A DNA stretch of 46,870 bases from Microvirga arabica (GTDB lineage Bacteria > Pseudomonadota > Alphaproteobacteria > Rhizobiales > Beijerinckiaceae): assembly GCF_016811235.1 (NCBI RefSeq), contig NZ_JAFBID010000049.1:1-46870 (forward strand). The letters are read 5' to 3'. The notes below the pieces were generated by a model. It was not told the DNA's origin and did no database searches. It saw nothing but the letters and a program-made list of their open reading frames with translations. A program made the position numbers and the translations under genes. Below are positions 9,059 through 18,913 of the stretch, in pieces; position 1 is the first letter of the stretch, and every line of letters begins with the position of its first letter.

Positions 9059-10510
9059 CTATGAGCCGGCAGGCAGAGCGGACGGCAGATCAGCTTCCAG
9101 GGCCAGCACCTTGCCGGGATTCAGGATGTTCTGGGGATCGAGGGCTCCTTTCAGCGTCCGCATCAGGTCGAGGGCAACCGGATCCTTGTAGAGCACAAGC
9201 TCGTCGCGCTTGATGAGCCCCACTCCATGTTCGGCGGAGATCGAGCCGTTCAGGCCATGCACGATGTCGTGGACGATGCGGTTGAACCGCTCCCACTGGT
9301 CCAGGAACGCCGCCTTCTCCATGGCGACGGGCTGGCTCAGGTTGAAGTGGATGTTGCCGTCGCCGAAATGCCCGAAGGCGCAGACGCGCACGCCGGGCAG
9401 CGCCTCCTCGCAGGCCCGGGTGGCCGTGACGATGAAATCGGCAACGCGGGATACGGGCACGGCGACATCGTGCTTGATCGATCCGCCCTCGAGCCTCTGG
9501 ACATGGGACAAGCTTTCGCGAAGATGCCAGAGCGCGTCGCCCTGAGCCTCGCTCGCGGCTATGACCGCATCCTCGATCGTGCCGGCCTCCAGGGCCTCGC
9601 TCAGGGCGCTTTCAAGACGCTCGCGCAGGTCGATCTCGGGATCGGGCGACGACAGCTCGATCAGGGCGTAGGCTTCGTGCTCGCCTGACAGCGGAGTAAC
9701 GGCGCTGGGCGCGTGCTTGAGAACGATCTCCAACGCAAAGCGCGGCATGAACTCGAAAGCCGTCAACTGGTCGCCCGTGCGCCGGCGAAAGGCGTCGAAG
9801 AGGTCGAGCGCCGCATGAGGCGAGGCGCAGCCGACGAAGGCGACCGTGCGGCTCTTCGGACGCGGGAACAGCCTCAAGACCGCCGCCGTGATGACCCCAA
9901 GCGTTCCCTCCGATCCGATGAAGAGGTTCTTCAGGTCATAGCCCATGTTGTCCTTGCGCAGGCCTTTGAGCCCGTTCCAGATCCGCCCGTCGGCCAGCAC
10001 GACCTCGAGCCCGAGCACGAGGTCGCGGGTATTGCCGTAGCGCAGCACGTTCACGCCACCCGCATTGGTGGCGATGTTGCCGCCGATCCGGCATGAGCCC
10101 TCGGAGGCGAGCGACAGGGGAAACAGGCAATCCGCCTTCTCGGCCTCGTCCTGCACCGTCTTGAGAAAGCAGCCGGCCTCGACCGTAATGGTGGCGTTGA
10201 AGGGATCGACCTCGCGGATACGGTCGAGGCGTGCGAGCGACAGGACGATGCCCTTGTGCGGCACGCCGCCGCCAACCAGACCCGTATTGCCGCCCTGCGG
10301 CACGATGGCGATTCCGGCCTTTGCACATTCGCGAATGATGAAGGCCACTTCGTCCGTGCTGCCGGGACGCACGACCGCCAGGGCCGTCCCGCGATAGAGC
10401 TTCCGCTCCTCGACAAGGTAGCTTTCCATGGTGGTCGGGTCGCGGATAACCTGCTGGGCTCCAAGGCGCGCGGACAGGATGTCGAGAAGATCGGATCGGG
10501 TATCGGTCAT
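9059..10510 (-). CDS. FAD-binding oxidoreductase, D-2-hydroxyglutarate/D-lactate dehydrogenase-like
   Basis: About 483 residues from the ATG at 10510; a TTG four codons upstream is also in frame. The N-terminal FAD-binding-4 (PCMH) domain contains PQGGNTGLVGGGVP and IGGNIATNAGGVNVLRYGNT. The C-terminal FAD-oxidase domain has FGHFGDGNIHFNLSQP and SAEHGVGLIKRDEL, which hold the metal/substrate-binding histidines and glutamate of the VAO family. It resembles D-2-hydroxyglutarate dehydrogenase, D-lactate dehydrogenase and GlcD. The gene two positions downstream is an L-2-hydroxyglutarate-oxidase-like enzyme, which makes a 2-hydroxyglutarate role attractive but unproven. Confidence 0.85.
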   Translation of the reverse strand: MTDTRSDLLDILSARLGAQQVIRDPTTMESYLVEERKLYRGTALAVVRPGSTDEVAFIIRECAKAGIAIVPQGGNTGLVGGGVPHKGIVLSLARLDRIREVDPFNATITVEAGCFLKTVQDEAEKADCLFPLSLASEGSCRIGGNIATNAGGVNVLRYGNTRDLVLGLEVVLADGRIWNGLKGLRKDNMGYDLKNLFIGSEGTLGVITAAVLRLFPRPKSRTVAFVGCASPHAALDLFDAFRRRTGDQLTAFEFMPRFALEIVLKHAPSAVTPLSGEHEAYALIELSSPDPEIDLRERLESALSEALEAGTIEDAVIAASEAQGDALWHLRESLSHVQRLEGGSIKHDVAVPVSRVADFIVTATRACEEALPGVRVCAFGHFGDGNIHFNLSQPVAMEKAAFLDQWERFNRIVHDIVHGLNGSISAEHGVGLIKRDELVLYKDPVALDLMRTLKGALDPQNILNPGKVLALEADLPSALPAGS

Positions 10511-10525
10511 AGAGGGCACCAATGG

Positions 10526-10550
10526 AAAAAGGCGGCCAGTGGCCGCCTTC
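10526..10550 (-). terminator. Rho-independent terminator after pckA
   Basis: Reading on the reverse strand, a GGCGGCC stem with ACT loop and GGCCGCC partner is followed by TTTTT. It lies about 30 bases beyond the pckA stop and just before the next reverse-strand gene, so it should insulate the flavoenzyme gene from pckA transcription. Confidence 0.85.
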
Positions 10551-10580
10551 TACACGATTTCAGGGGAGAGATAACTTCTC

Positions 10581-12191
<1,611 letters not shown>

Positions 12192-12719
12192 GGAAGATGT
12201 CTCCTGATTGCCAGTCACCGCGCAGCCGGATGTGCCGCCGTCCGATGCCCGTCACATGGGGTGGGTCAAACAATGCGGCTAAAAATTTGCCGTCTCGCTT
12301 GAACATAGAACCTTCTTTAGGTCAGCTGACGGGGCCGTCAACTCAAGCCGTTTCATTGCATTCTATTTTCGTCAAAAACAGACGTCCAACAGCCCTAATT
12401 TCAAGGATTTTCCGGCTTGAGGGGAGTTCTTTCGTATGATTGACATGGTTCCTCTACGAAAAACTAGGCACTCTTGTGCCTGAAGCACCGGCCCGCGACC
12501 TGTGGCAAAAGGAATGCTGTCCGTTCCGTAATGCTCCGTTCATCCCCGGTTGAAGCACCTCCCCTTAGACCCCACTATCAGGACCTCCCTGGTCATCGCC
12601 CGGGGGAAAACCATATTTATGCCACGAGAAAGGCGCAGTTGGGGACGTTTTAGGGCCTTCTGCGTTGTCACACGGGGCAAAAAGCCGACATTCGTCCGTG
12701 CCAAGCTAAGGAAGAGTTC
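12192..12719. promoter_or_regulatory. Divergent pckA/chvI intergenic control region
   Basis: This 528-base gap contains the promoters of pckA (reverse) and chvI (forward); its AT content is clearly higher than that of the surrounding genes. Visible landmarks are a perfect 10-base palindrome GTCAGCTGAC (12321-12330) followed closely by another GTCA (12337), and a short hairpin AGGCAC-TCTT-GTGCCT (12466-12481). No open frame here looks like a gene. Which site ChvI or another regulator would bind cannot be decided by eye. Confidence 0.55.
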
Positions 12720-13418
12720 ATGCCAACGATCGCCCTTGTCGATGACGATCGCAACATCCTGACCTCTGTTTCCATCGCCCTCGAGGCGGAGGGCTATCGC
12801 ATTCAGACCTATACGGACGGCGCGTCCGCCCTGGACGGGCTCAAGCACGCCCCGCCGGATCTGGCCATTTTCGACATCAAGATGCCGCGCATGGACGGCA
12901 TGGAGCTGCTGCGCCGCCTGCGGCAGAAATCGGACCTTCCGGTGATCTTCCTGACCTCCAAGGATGAGGAGATCGACGAATTGTTCGGCCTCAAGATGGG
13001 CGCCGACGATTTCATCCGCAAACCCTTTTCCCAGCGCCTGCTGGTCGAGCGGGTGAAGGCGGTGCTGCGCCGCTTCGCTCCGAAGGATCAGAGCGCCCCC
13101 AAGGAGGCCGATCCGAAGGCCCTGGAGCGCGGCCAGCTCAAGATGGACCCGGAGCGCCATGCCTGCACCTGGAAGGGCGAGCCGGTGACGCTCACCGTGA
13201 CCGAGTTCCTCATCCTGCAGGCGCTCGCCACGCGCCCCGGGGTGGTGAAAAGCCGCAATGCGCTCATGGATGCGGCCTATGACGATCAGGTCTATGTGGA
13301 CGACCGGACGATCGACAGCCACATCAAGCGCCTGCGCAAGAAGTTCAAGTCGGTTGACCAGAGTTTCGAAATGATCGAGACCCTCTACGGCGTGGGCTAC
13401 CGCTTCAAGGAAGCCTGA
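12720..13418 (+). CDS. chvI: Two-component response regulator ChvI
   Basis: A 232-residue OmpR/PhoB-family regulator. The receiver domain occupies residues 1-120 with acidic residues DDD at 8-10, phospho-acceptor Asp52 in AIFDIKMPRMDG and the conserved Lys in RKPFSQ. The C-terminal winged-helix DNA-binding domain includes TVTEFLILQALATRPG and YVDDRTIDSHIKRLRKKF. With ChvG it forms the acid/envelope-stress system ExoS-ChvI/BvrR-BvrS, essential for host association or cell-envelope homeostasis in Rhizobiales. The start follows AGGAAG. chvG begins 74 bases downstream. Confidence 0.95.
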   Translation: MPTIALVDDDRNILTSVSIALEAEGYRIQTYTDGASALDGLKHAPPDLAIFDIKMPRMDGMELLRRLRQKSDLPVIFLTSKDEEIDELFGLKMGADDFIRKPFSQRLLVERVKAVLRRFAPKDQSAPKEADPKALERGQLKMDPERHACTWKGEPVTLTVTEFLILQALATRPGVVKSRNALMDAAYDDQVYVDDRTIDSHIKRLRKKFKSVDQSFEMIETLYGVGYRFKEA

Positions 13419-13492
13419 CGCTGAAAGCGCGAGCAACCTGGAAAGACGGCGTGATCCGGTTCATCCCATCGGGTCGTGCCTAAGCGAGTGGC

Positions 13493-15346
13493 ATGAAGGC
13501 TGACCCCATCCACGCCGAAGCGGGTATCGACGATCCGCCCGCACCTCATGGTGTTCTGAGCCGCCTGAGGCATGCCGGACGCATGCTCGTGCAGCGCGCC
13601 TCGTCCAGCCTGACGCGCCGGATCGTGGTGCTCAACCTGGCTGGGCTCGTGGCCCTGCTCGTGGGCTTCCTCTATCTCAACCAGTTCCGCGAAGGCCTCA
13701 TCGAGGCGCGGGTGCAGAGCCTGCTCACCCAGGGCGAGATCATCGCCGGCGCGATCGCCGGCTCCGCCACGGTGGAGACCAACACCATCACCATCGATCC
13801 GGACCAGCTGCTGCAGATGCAGGCCGGAGAGACGGAGCGGTTCAACGACGAGGCCTTCTCCTCCCTCGAATTCTCGATCAACCCCGAGCGTGTCGCGCCG
13901 CTCCTGAGGCGGCTGGTGACGCCGACCAAGACCCGCGCCCGCATCTTCGACCGCGAGGGCATGCTGCTCCTCGATTCCCGGTCGTTCTATTCCCGCGGCG
14001 ACATCCTGCGCATGGATCTGCCTCCGGTGGCCACGGTGGAAGATACGATGACCGCCATGGAGCGCACCTGGAACAGCATCCGCAAGATGTTCCGGCGCAC
14101 CAAGCGGCCGGTGCAGGAGGAAGCCGGGCCGGTGAACGGCAAGTCCCTGCCGGAGGTGCAGGAGGCTTATGCGGGTCGGCAGGCGAGCGAGGTGCGCGTC
14201 AACGCCCGCGGCGAGACCATCGTGTCGGTGGCCGTGCCGATCCAGCGCTTCCGCACGGTGCAGGGCGCCCTCCTGCTCTCGACCCAGGAAGGCGACATCG
14301 ACGCCATCATCGCCTCCGAGCGTTTCGCCCTGCTTCAGGTGTTCCTGGTGGCCGCCGTGGTGATGATCGTGCTGTCGCTGTTCCTCGCCGGCGCCATCGC
14401 CGGCCCGGTCCGGCGCTTGGCGGAGGCCGCCGAGCGGGTGCGGTGGGGCACGAAATCGCGCCAGGAGATCCCCGACTTCACCGGCCGCGCCGACGAGATC
14501 GGCCACCTGTCGGGTGCCCTGCGCGACATGACCAAGGCGCTCTACAACCGCATCGATGCCATCGAGAGCTTCGCGGCCGATGTGGCGCACGAATTGAAGA
14601 ACCCGCTGACCTCGCTCCGCAGTGCGGTGGAGACCCTGCCGCTTGCCCGCAGCGACGAGTCCCGCGGGCGGCTCCTCTCGATCATCCAGCACGACGTGAA
14701 GCGTCTCGACCGGCTGATCAGCGACATTTCGGACGCCTCTCGCCTCGACGCGGAGCTCGCCCGCGCCGATGCGGAGCCCGTGGACATGGTGCGCCTGCTC
14801 GAGGCGGTGGTGTCGGTGGCCAACGAGCGCCGCCAGGAACACGCTGCGCTCATCACGTTGAATATCGAGAACGCGGCCAAGGGCCGGGATGCCTTCCTGG
14901 TGCTCGGCCATGACAGCCGCTTAGGTCAAGTGTTCAACAACCTGCTCGACAACGCCCGCTCCTTCTCGCCGCCTGACGAGACGGTGAAGGTGTCCCTGCG
15001 CCGGCGCCGGAACGACGTGGAGATCCTGGTGGAGGACAGCGGGCCCGGCATCGAGCCCGATGCGCTCGACCGGATCTTCGAGCGCTTCTACACCGACCGG
15101 CCCGAGCAGGGTTTCGGCCAGAACTCAGGGTTAGGCCTGTCCATCTCCCGCCAGATCATCGAGGCGCACCGGGGCACGATCCGGGCCGAGAACCGGCTCG
15201 GCGCCCCCGATGAGAGCGGCGAGCCCCGGCGTCTCGGCGCCCGCTTCGTCATCCGGCTTCCTGTCGAGGGCGCCAGGACCGGGAAATCGCAGGCGAGGCG
15301 AAACAAGGATCGCGACCAGCGCGAGGCGGAGAAGGCCGGGCCGTGA
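13493..15346 (+). CDS. chvG: Sensor histidine kinase ChvG
   Basis: A 617-residue inner-membrane kinase partner of ChvI. A cytoplasmic N-terminal tail precedes TM1 (about residues 44-62, RIVVLNLAGLVALLVGFLYL). A periplasmic sensor domain of about 220 residues follows, then TM2 (about 283-305), a HAMP domain, and the DHp helix with His366 in DVAHELKNPLTSLRS. The catalytic domain has NNLLDNARSFSP (N box), EDSGPGIEPD (G1) and GLGLSISRQI (G2). Its stop overlaps the hprK start by four bases, indicating translational coupling. Confidence 0.95.
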   Translation: MKADPIHAEAGIDDPPAPHGVLSRLRHAGRMLVQRASSSLTRRIVVLNLAGLVALLVGFLYLNQFREGLIEARVQSLLTQGEIIAGAIAGSATVETNTITIDPDQLLQMQAGETERFNDEAFSSLEFSINPERVAPLLRRLVTPTKTRARIFDREGMLLLDSRSFYSRGDILRMDLPPVATVEDTMTAMERTWNSIRKMFRRTKRPVQEEAGPVNGKSLPEVQEAYAGRQASEVRVNARGETIVSVAVPIQRFRTVQGALLLSTQEGDIDAIIASERFALLQVFLVAAVVMIVLSLFLAGAIAGPVRRLAEAAERVRWGTKSRQEIPDFTGRADEIGHLSGALRDMTKALYNRIDAIESFAADVAHELKNPLTSLRSAVETLPLARSDESRGRLLSIIQHDVKRLDRLISDISDASRLDAELARADAEPVDMVRLLEAVVSVANERRQEHAALITLNIENAAKGRDAFLVLGHDSRLGQVFNNLLDNARSFSPPDETVKVSLRRRRNDVEILVEDSGPGIEPDALDRIFERFYTDRPEQGFGQNSGLGLSISRQIIEAHRGTIRAENRLGAPDESGEPRRLGARFVIRLPVEGARTGKSQARRNKDRDQREAEKAGP

Positions 15347-15798
15347 GCGACGCCCAGACCATCCATGCGGGCTGCGTGCTCATCGGGGAAGCCGGCCTCC
15401 TGATCCGGGGCGCGTCGGGCTCCGGCAAGTCGACGCTGGCCCGCGAGGTGGTGTCCCGCGCCGCCCAGGCGGGCCGCTTCGGGCGCCTCGTCAGCGATGA
15501 CCGGACCAGGATCGAAGCGCGAAACGGCCGCCTCGTCGCCCAGCCGGTCGAGCCGCTCGGCGGGTGCATCGAGGTGTTTGGCCTCGGGATCGTCCGGCAG
15601 CCCCATGAACCGGCAGCCGTCATCCGCCTTGTGATCGATCTCTGCGAGGACCTGGCCCGCTATCCGGGCGAGCAGGACGGGCACGTCGCCCTCTGCGGCG
15701 TCATGGTCCCTCGCATTCGCATGCAAGCCGGAGCAGTCTCTGCGGACATCGCCGTAGCCTGCCTGAGTGGTGTTTGCGACACGGTCGTGACACTGTGA
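15343..15798 (+). CDS. hprK: HPr kinase/phosphorylase, short alphaproteobacterial form
   Basis: A 151-residue protein consisting only of the kinase domain, half the length of the Firmicutes enzyme, as is usual in alphaproteobacteria. Walker A is GASGSGKST (residues 23-31); LVSDDRTRIEARNGRL supplies the next conserved segment, and GCIEVFGLGIV matches the HprK signature region. It phosphorylates a serine of HPr (see ptsH Ser63). GTG start overlaps the chvG stop. It links the ChvGI stress system to a regulatory phosphotransferase chain that has no sugar permease here. Confidence 0.93.
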   Translation: MSDAQTIHAGCVLIGEAGLLIRGASGSGKSTLAREVVSRAAQAGRFGRLVSDDRTRIEARNGRLVAQPVEPLGGCIEVFGLGIVRQPHEPAAVIRLVIDLCEDLARYPGEQDGHVALCGVMVPRIRMQAGAVSADIAVACLSGVCDTVVTL

Positions 15799-15886
15799 TG
15801 AACTTTTGCTCTGATTGCTCTTGCGCTTGGCTTCGCGGTGCACAAAATAGCGGCTCCGCTCTCGGAGCGTTCGGACCTGTAACATT

Positions 15887-16288
15887 ATGATTGGAATGGT
15901 GCTCGTCACCCACGGGCAGCTCGCGACGGAATTCAAAGCAGCGCTCGAGCATGTGGTGGGACCTCAAGAGCAGCTTGAAACGATCACGATCGGCCCCGAT
16001 GACGATATGGAAACACGGCGCAAGGACATCATGGATGCCGTGTGCCGGGTCAATTCGGGCCAGGGCGTTGTGGTTCTGACGGACATGTTCGGGGGCACCC
16101 CTTCGAACCTGGCCCTGTCCTGCATGAATGGCGGCTCCGTCGAGGTGGTGGCCGGCATCAACCTGCCCATGCTCATCAAGCTTGCCAGCGTACGCGACGA
16201 GGAGCCTCTGATCGACGCGGTGTCCCATGCCCAGGAGGCGGGGCGCAAATACATCAACATCGCCTCGCGCGTTCTCTCGGGAAAGTAG
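15887..16288 (+). CDS. PTS system EIIA component, mannose (ManX/PtsL) type
   Basis: A 133-residue EIIA-Man-fold protein. The phosphorylatable histidine is His9 in MIGMVLVTHGQLATEF, and the sequence VVLTDMFGGTPSNLAL is the standard conserved segment. No EIIB, EIIC or EIID is encoded nearby. In Rhizobiales this protein is a stand-alone regulatory end-point of the PTS phospho-relay (often called EIIA-Man or PtsM) rather than part of a sugar importer. ptsH follows five bases after its stop, so the two are co-transcribed. Confidence 0.93.
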   Translation: MIGMVLVTHGQLATEFKAALEHVVGPQEQLETITIGPDDDMETRRKDIMDAVCRVNSGQGVVVLTDMFGGTPSNLALSCMNGGSVEVVAGINLPMLIKLASVRDEEPLIDAVSHAQEAGRKYINIASRVLSGK

Positions 16289-16293
16289 CCATT

Positions 16294-16614
16294 ATGGACA
16301 GCACCCTCGATCAGGACTGCCCGCCGGTTGTCGTGCCCGAAGGTGCCATGGCTCGGGAACTACCCATCATCAACCGTCGCGGCCTGCACGCCCGCGCCTC
16401 GGCCAAGTTCGTCCAGACCGTCGAGCGCTTCGACGCCGACGTGACCGTCACCCGCTGCGGCGAGACCGTGGGCGGACGCTCCATCATGGGCCTTCTCACG
16501 CTGGCGGCCGCCCAGGGCACCACGATCACCGTCACGGCCAAGGGCGCGGATGCGCCGGCCTGCCTTCAGGCCATCGACGACCTTCTCGCCAACAGGTTCG
16601 GCGAGGACGAGTGA
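16294..16614 (+). CDS. ptsH: Phosphocarrier protein HPr
   Basis: About 106 residues from the ATG at 16294; a shorter start at 16348 (MARELPI) would give the classic length of about 88. His32 in NRRGLHARASAKF is the EI-phosphorylated histidine (His15 in E. coli). Ser63 in GGRSIMGLLTLAA is the HprK target (Ser46), with the canonical 31-residue spacing. Both phosphorylation sites are therefore intact. It acts with the upstream HprK and EIIA; the EI (ptsP/ptsI) gene is not in this window. Confidence 0.93.
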   Translation: MDSTLDQDCPPVVVPEGAMARELPIINRRGLHARASAKFVQTVERFDADVTVTRCGETVGGRSIMGLLTLAAAQGTTITVTAKGADAPACLQAIDDLLANRFGEDE

Positions 16615-16641
16615 GATTGCTTGATCGGTCGTAGCCCTTGT

Positions 16642-17178
16642 TCAGGTCGACCAATAGTAGAGATACCAATTGGGCTTGAAGGGCATGAAGCCCAAGTACT
16701 TCCACGGCTTTCCCCCCTCTGGCGGAAGAGGATGGTCAAGGCGCTCGACTAACGGCTCCGGTGCAGTTCTGGACCAGAGATAACCCTTTTCCGAGCCGCT
16801 GATTAAGATCCCTGCAGTACTCGCCGTCATCATGACGCTGTTGGCGATCCATTGGCTATCAGGGCCGTGAATAGAGATCCCAGCATCGAGGCCTAACTTC
16901 TTGAAGAGCCGCCGATACACATCCCAGCGTTCCAGTGAGAAGCCTTGTGGGATGCTAGGATACGTGTGAGTATTACCTGTAGGGTCTCGACAGAAGTCGC
17001 TCGCTATCTGTTCGACGGCTGTCTCCTCTAAGGCCATTTCCTGCAGACGGATAAAATCACCCTCACTCTGAAGAAACCAGGCAATGAATTCGGCATCACT
17101 GTCATGAGGCGAGCCGCAACTTGGAAGGCTTAGCAAAGCGCACCCTCCAACGGCTTGGAGAAAAACTCGTCTGATCAT
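16642..17178 (-). CDS. Putative lipoprotein of unknown function
   Basis: A 178-residue protein whose family I do not recognise. The N-terminus MIRRVFLQAVGGCALLSLPSC has a twin-arginine-like RRVFLQ stretch followed by a hydrophobic core and a Cys in a near-lipobox (LPSC), so it is probably an exported lipoprotein, perhaps by Tat. The mature part is rich in aromatic residues near its end (WYLYYW) with no obvious catalytic motif. It lies on the opposite strand between ptsH and ahcY, a position where related genomes usually have no gene. Its base composition is noticeably more AT-rich than its neighbours, suggesting acquisition. Confidence 0.62.
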   Translation of the reverse strand: MIRRVFLQAVGGCALLSLPSCGSPHDSDAEFIAWFLQSEGDFIRLQEMALEETAVEQIASDFCRDPTGNTHTYPSIPQGFSLERWDVYRRLFKKLGLDAGISIHGPDSQWIANSVMMTASTAGILISGSEKGYLWSRTAPEPLVERLDHPLPPEGGKPWKYLGFMPFKPNWYLYYWST

Positions 17179-17245
17179 CTGATATGTTGTTTCGACATCA
17201 ACTCTACTCCGGTTAAAGTTGACGTCCAGCTCTAACTTCGAGAAC

Positions 17246-17267
17246 CATATAAAGACATCTTTATATG
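17246..17267. promoter_or_regulatory. Perfect palindromic operator upstream of ahcY (SahR-like)
   Basis: Two 10-base half sites, CATATAAAGA and TCTTTATATG, are exact reverse complements separated by two bases. The site lies 77 bases before the ahcY start codon. It closely resembles the operator I recall for SahR, an ArsR-family repressor of S-adenosylhomocysteine-cycle genes in Proteobacteria. The palindrome is directly visible; the regulator's identity is inferred, and no sahR gene is in this window. Confidence 0.65.
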
Positions 17268-17343
17268 TTGATTGCCTCTGCCGCGGCTCTCTGATAGAGA
17301 CGGCGCCAATTCACTCAGGATTTGGTGCAAAAGAGAGGCCATC

Positions 17344-18744
17344 ATGGCACAGGAATACATCGTCAAAGACATCGGCTTGGCTGAGTTCGGCCGCAAGGAG
17401 ATCTCGATCGCCGAGACCGAGATGCCGGGCCTCATGGCCGTTCGCGAGGAATACGGCCCGAAGCAGCCCCTCAAGGGCGCCCGCATTGCCGGCTCGCTCC
17501 ACATGACCATCCAGACCGCGGTGCTGATCGAGACCCTGAAGGCTCTTGGCGCCGACATCCGCTGGGTGTCCTGCAACATCTATTCCACTCAGGATCATGC
17601 CGCCGCCGCCATTGCGGCCGCCGGCATTCCGGTCTTCGCCTATAAGGGCGAGACCCTGAAGGAGTACTGGGACTACACCGCCAAGCTGTTCGACTGGCAC
17701 GACGGTGGCATGCCCAACATGATCCTCGACGACGGCGGCGACGCCACCATGCTGGTCCATCTCGGCCTGCGCGCCGAGCAGGGCGATACTTCCTTCCTCG
17801 ACAAGCCGGGCTCCGAGGAAGAGGAAGTGTTCTTCGCGCTGATCAAGCGCCTGCTCTCCGAAAAGCCGAAGGGCTGGTTCGCCGGGCTCGCCGAGTCGAT
17901 CAAGGGCGTGTCGGAAGAGACCACCACGGGCGTGCACCGCCTCTACATCATGGAGAAGGAGGGCAAGCTCCTCTTCCCGGCGATCAACGTCAACGACTCG
18001 GTCACCAAGTCCAAGTTCGACAACCTCTATGGCTGCCGTGAATCCCTCGTCGACGGCATCCGCCGCGGCACGGACGTGATGATGGCCGGCAAGGTCGCCA
18101 TGGTGGCGGGCTTCGGCGACGTGGGCAAGGGCTCGGCCGCCTCATTGCGCCAGGCAGGCTGCCGCGTGCTGGTGTCCGAGGTCGATCCGATCTGCGCGCT
18201 TCAGGCCGCCATGGAAGGCTACGAGGTCACGACCATGGAGGACGCGGCTCCCCGCGCCGACATCTTCGTCACTGCCACGGGCAACAAGGACGTCATCACC
18301 CTCGACCACATGCGCGCCATGAAGGACCGGGCGATCGTCTGCAACATCGGCCACTTCGACAACGAGATTCAGGTCGCGGGCCTCAAGAACCTCAAGTGGA
18401 ACAACATCAAGCCGCAGGTGGACGAGATCGAGTTTCCCGACGGGCACCGCATCATCCTGCTGTCGGAAGGCCGTCTCGTGAACCTCGGCAACGCCATGGG
18501 CCACCCGTCCTTCGTGATGTCGGCTTCGTTCACGAACCAGACGCTGGCCCAGATCGAGCTCTTCGCCAACCAGGGCAAGTACGAGCGCAAGGTCTACACT
18601 CTGCCCAAGCACCTGGACGAGAAGGTCGCGGCCCTGCATCTTGAAAAGATCGGCGTGAAGCTCACTAAGCTGCGCCCCGATCAGGCCTCCTATATCGGCG
18701 TGTCCGAGCAGGGCCCGTTCAAGCCGGATCACTACCGCTACTGA
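17344..18744 (+). CDS. ahcY: Adenosylhomocysteinase
   Basis: A 466-residue enzyme that reversibly splits S-adenosylhomocysteine into adenosine and homocysteine, clearing the by-product of methylation. The ATG at 17344 follows AGAGAGG and gives the family start MAQEYIVKDIGLAEFGRKEI. Recognisable segments include SCNIYSTQDHAAAAIAAAG, ILDDGGDATMLVH, the NAD-binding Rossmann loop VAGFGDVGKGSAASLRQAG, and the C-terminal KPDHYRY end needed for the neighbouring subunit's active site. It carries the internal insertion seen in bacterial forms. It stands as its own unit with an upstream operator and downstream terminator. Confidence 0.98.
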   Translation: MAQEYIVKDIGLAEFGRKEISIAETEMPGLMAVREEYGPKQPLKGARIAGSLHMTIQTAVLIETLKALGADIRWVSCNIYSTQDHAAAAIAAAGIPVFAYKGETLKEYWDYTAKLFDWHDGGMPNMILDDGGDATMLVHLGLRAEQGDTSFLDKPGSEEEEVFFALIKRLLSEKPKGWFAGLAESIKGVSEETTTGVHRLYIMEKEGKLLFPAINVNDSVTKSKFDNLYGCRESLVDGIRRGTDVMMAGKVAMVAGFGDVGKGSAASLRQAGCRVLVSEVDPICALQAAMEGYEVTTMEDAAPRADIFVTATGNKDVITLDHMRAMKDRAIVCNIGHFDNEIQVAGLKNLKWNNIKPQVDEIEFPDGHRIILLSEGRLVNLGNAMGHPSFVMSASFTNQTLAQIELFANQGKYERKVYTLPKHLDEKVAALHLEKIGVKLTKLRPDQASYIGVSEQGPFKPDHYRY

Positions 18745-18770
18745 TCCGCTCCACGTTTACGAACCGCCCG

Positions 18771-18800
18771 AAAGCCCGGCTCTCCGCCGGGCTTTTTCTT
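18771..18800 (+). terminator. Rho-independent terminator after ahcY
   Basis: Stem GCCCGGC (18774-18780), loop TCTCC and partner GCCGGGC (18786-18792) are followed by TTTTTCTTT. It is 30 bases after the ahcY stop and separates ahcY from the divL promoter region. Confidence 0.88.
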
Positions 18801-18898
18801 TGCCTGCGGCAACGAATCGACAAAGTGCCGCACCGGCACGTGTGTGACCCGATTGCAATATGGTTCGACGAATTGCGCACAGGTTCTCCAAAGGAAGT

Positions 18899-18913
18899 TT
18901 AAGCGGGTATTAA
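18899..18913 (+). promoter_or_regulatory. CtrA-box (TTAA-N7-TTAA) upstream of divL-like gene
   Basis: A perfect TTAA-GCGGGTA-TTAA motif followed by C matches the established consensus for the cell-cycle regulator CtrA. It sits about 190 bases upstream of the DivL-type kinase gene in a 362-base gap (18745-19106) that otherwise holds only the ahcY terminator. CtrA control of divL is inferred from position. Confidence 0.6.

Noticed and set aside
13397..14911. A 504-codon reverse frame over chvG
   Set aside because: Antisense to a complete sensor kinase; His/Arg-rich translation is typical of GC-driven artefacts.
17179..17343. A SAM or SAH riboswitch upstream of ahcY
   Set aside because: No conserved pseudoknot elements could be recognised; the visible feature is an AT-rich protein-operator-like palindrome instead.
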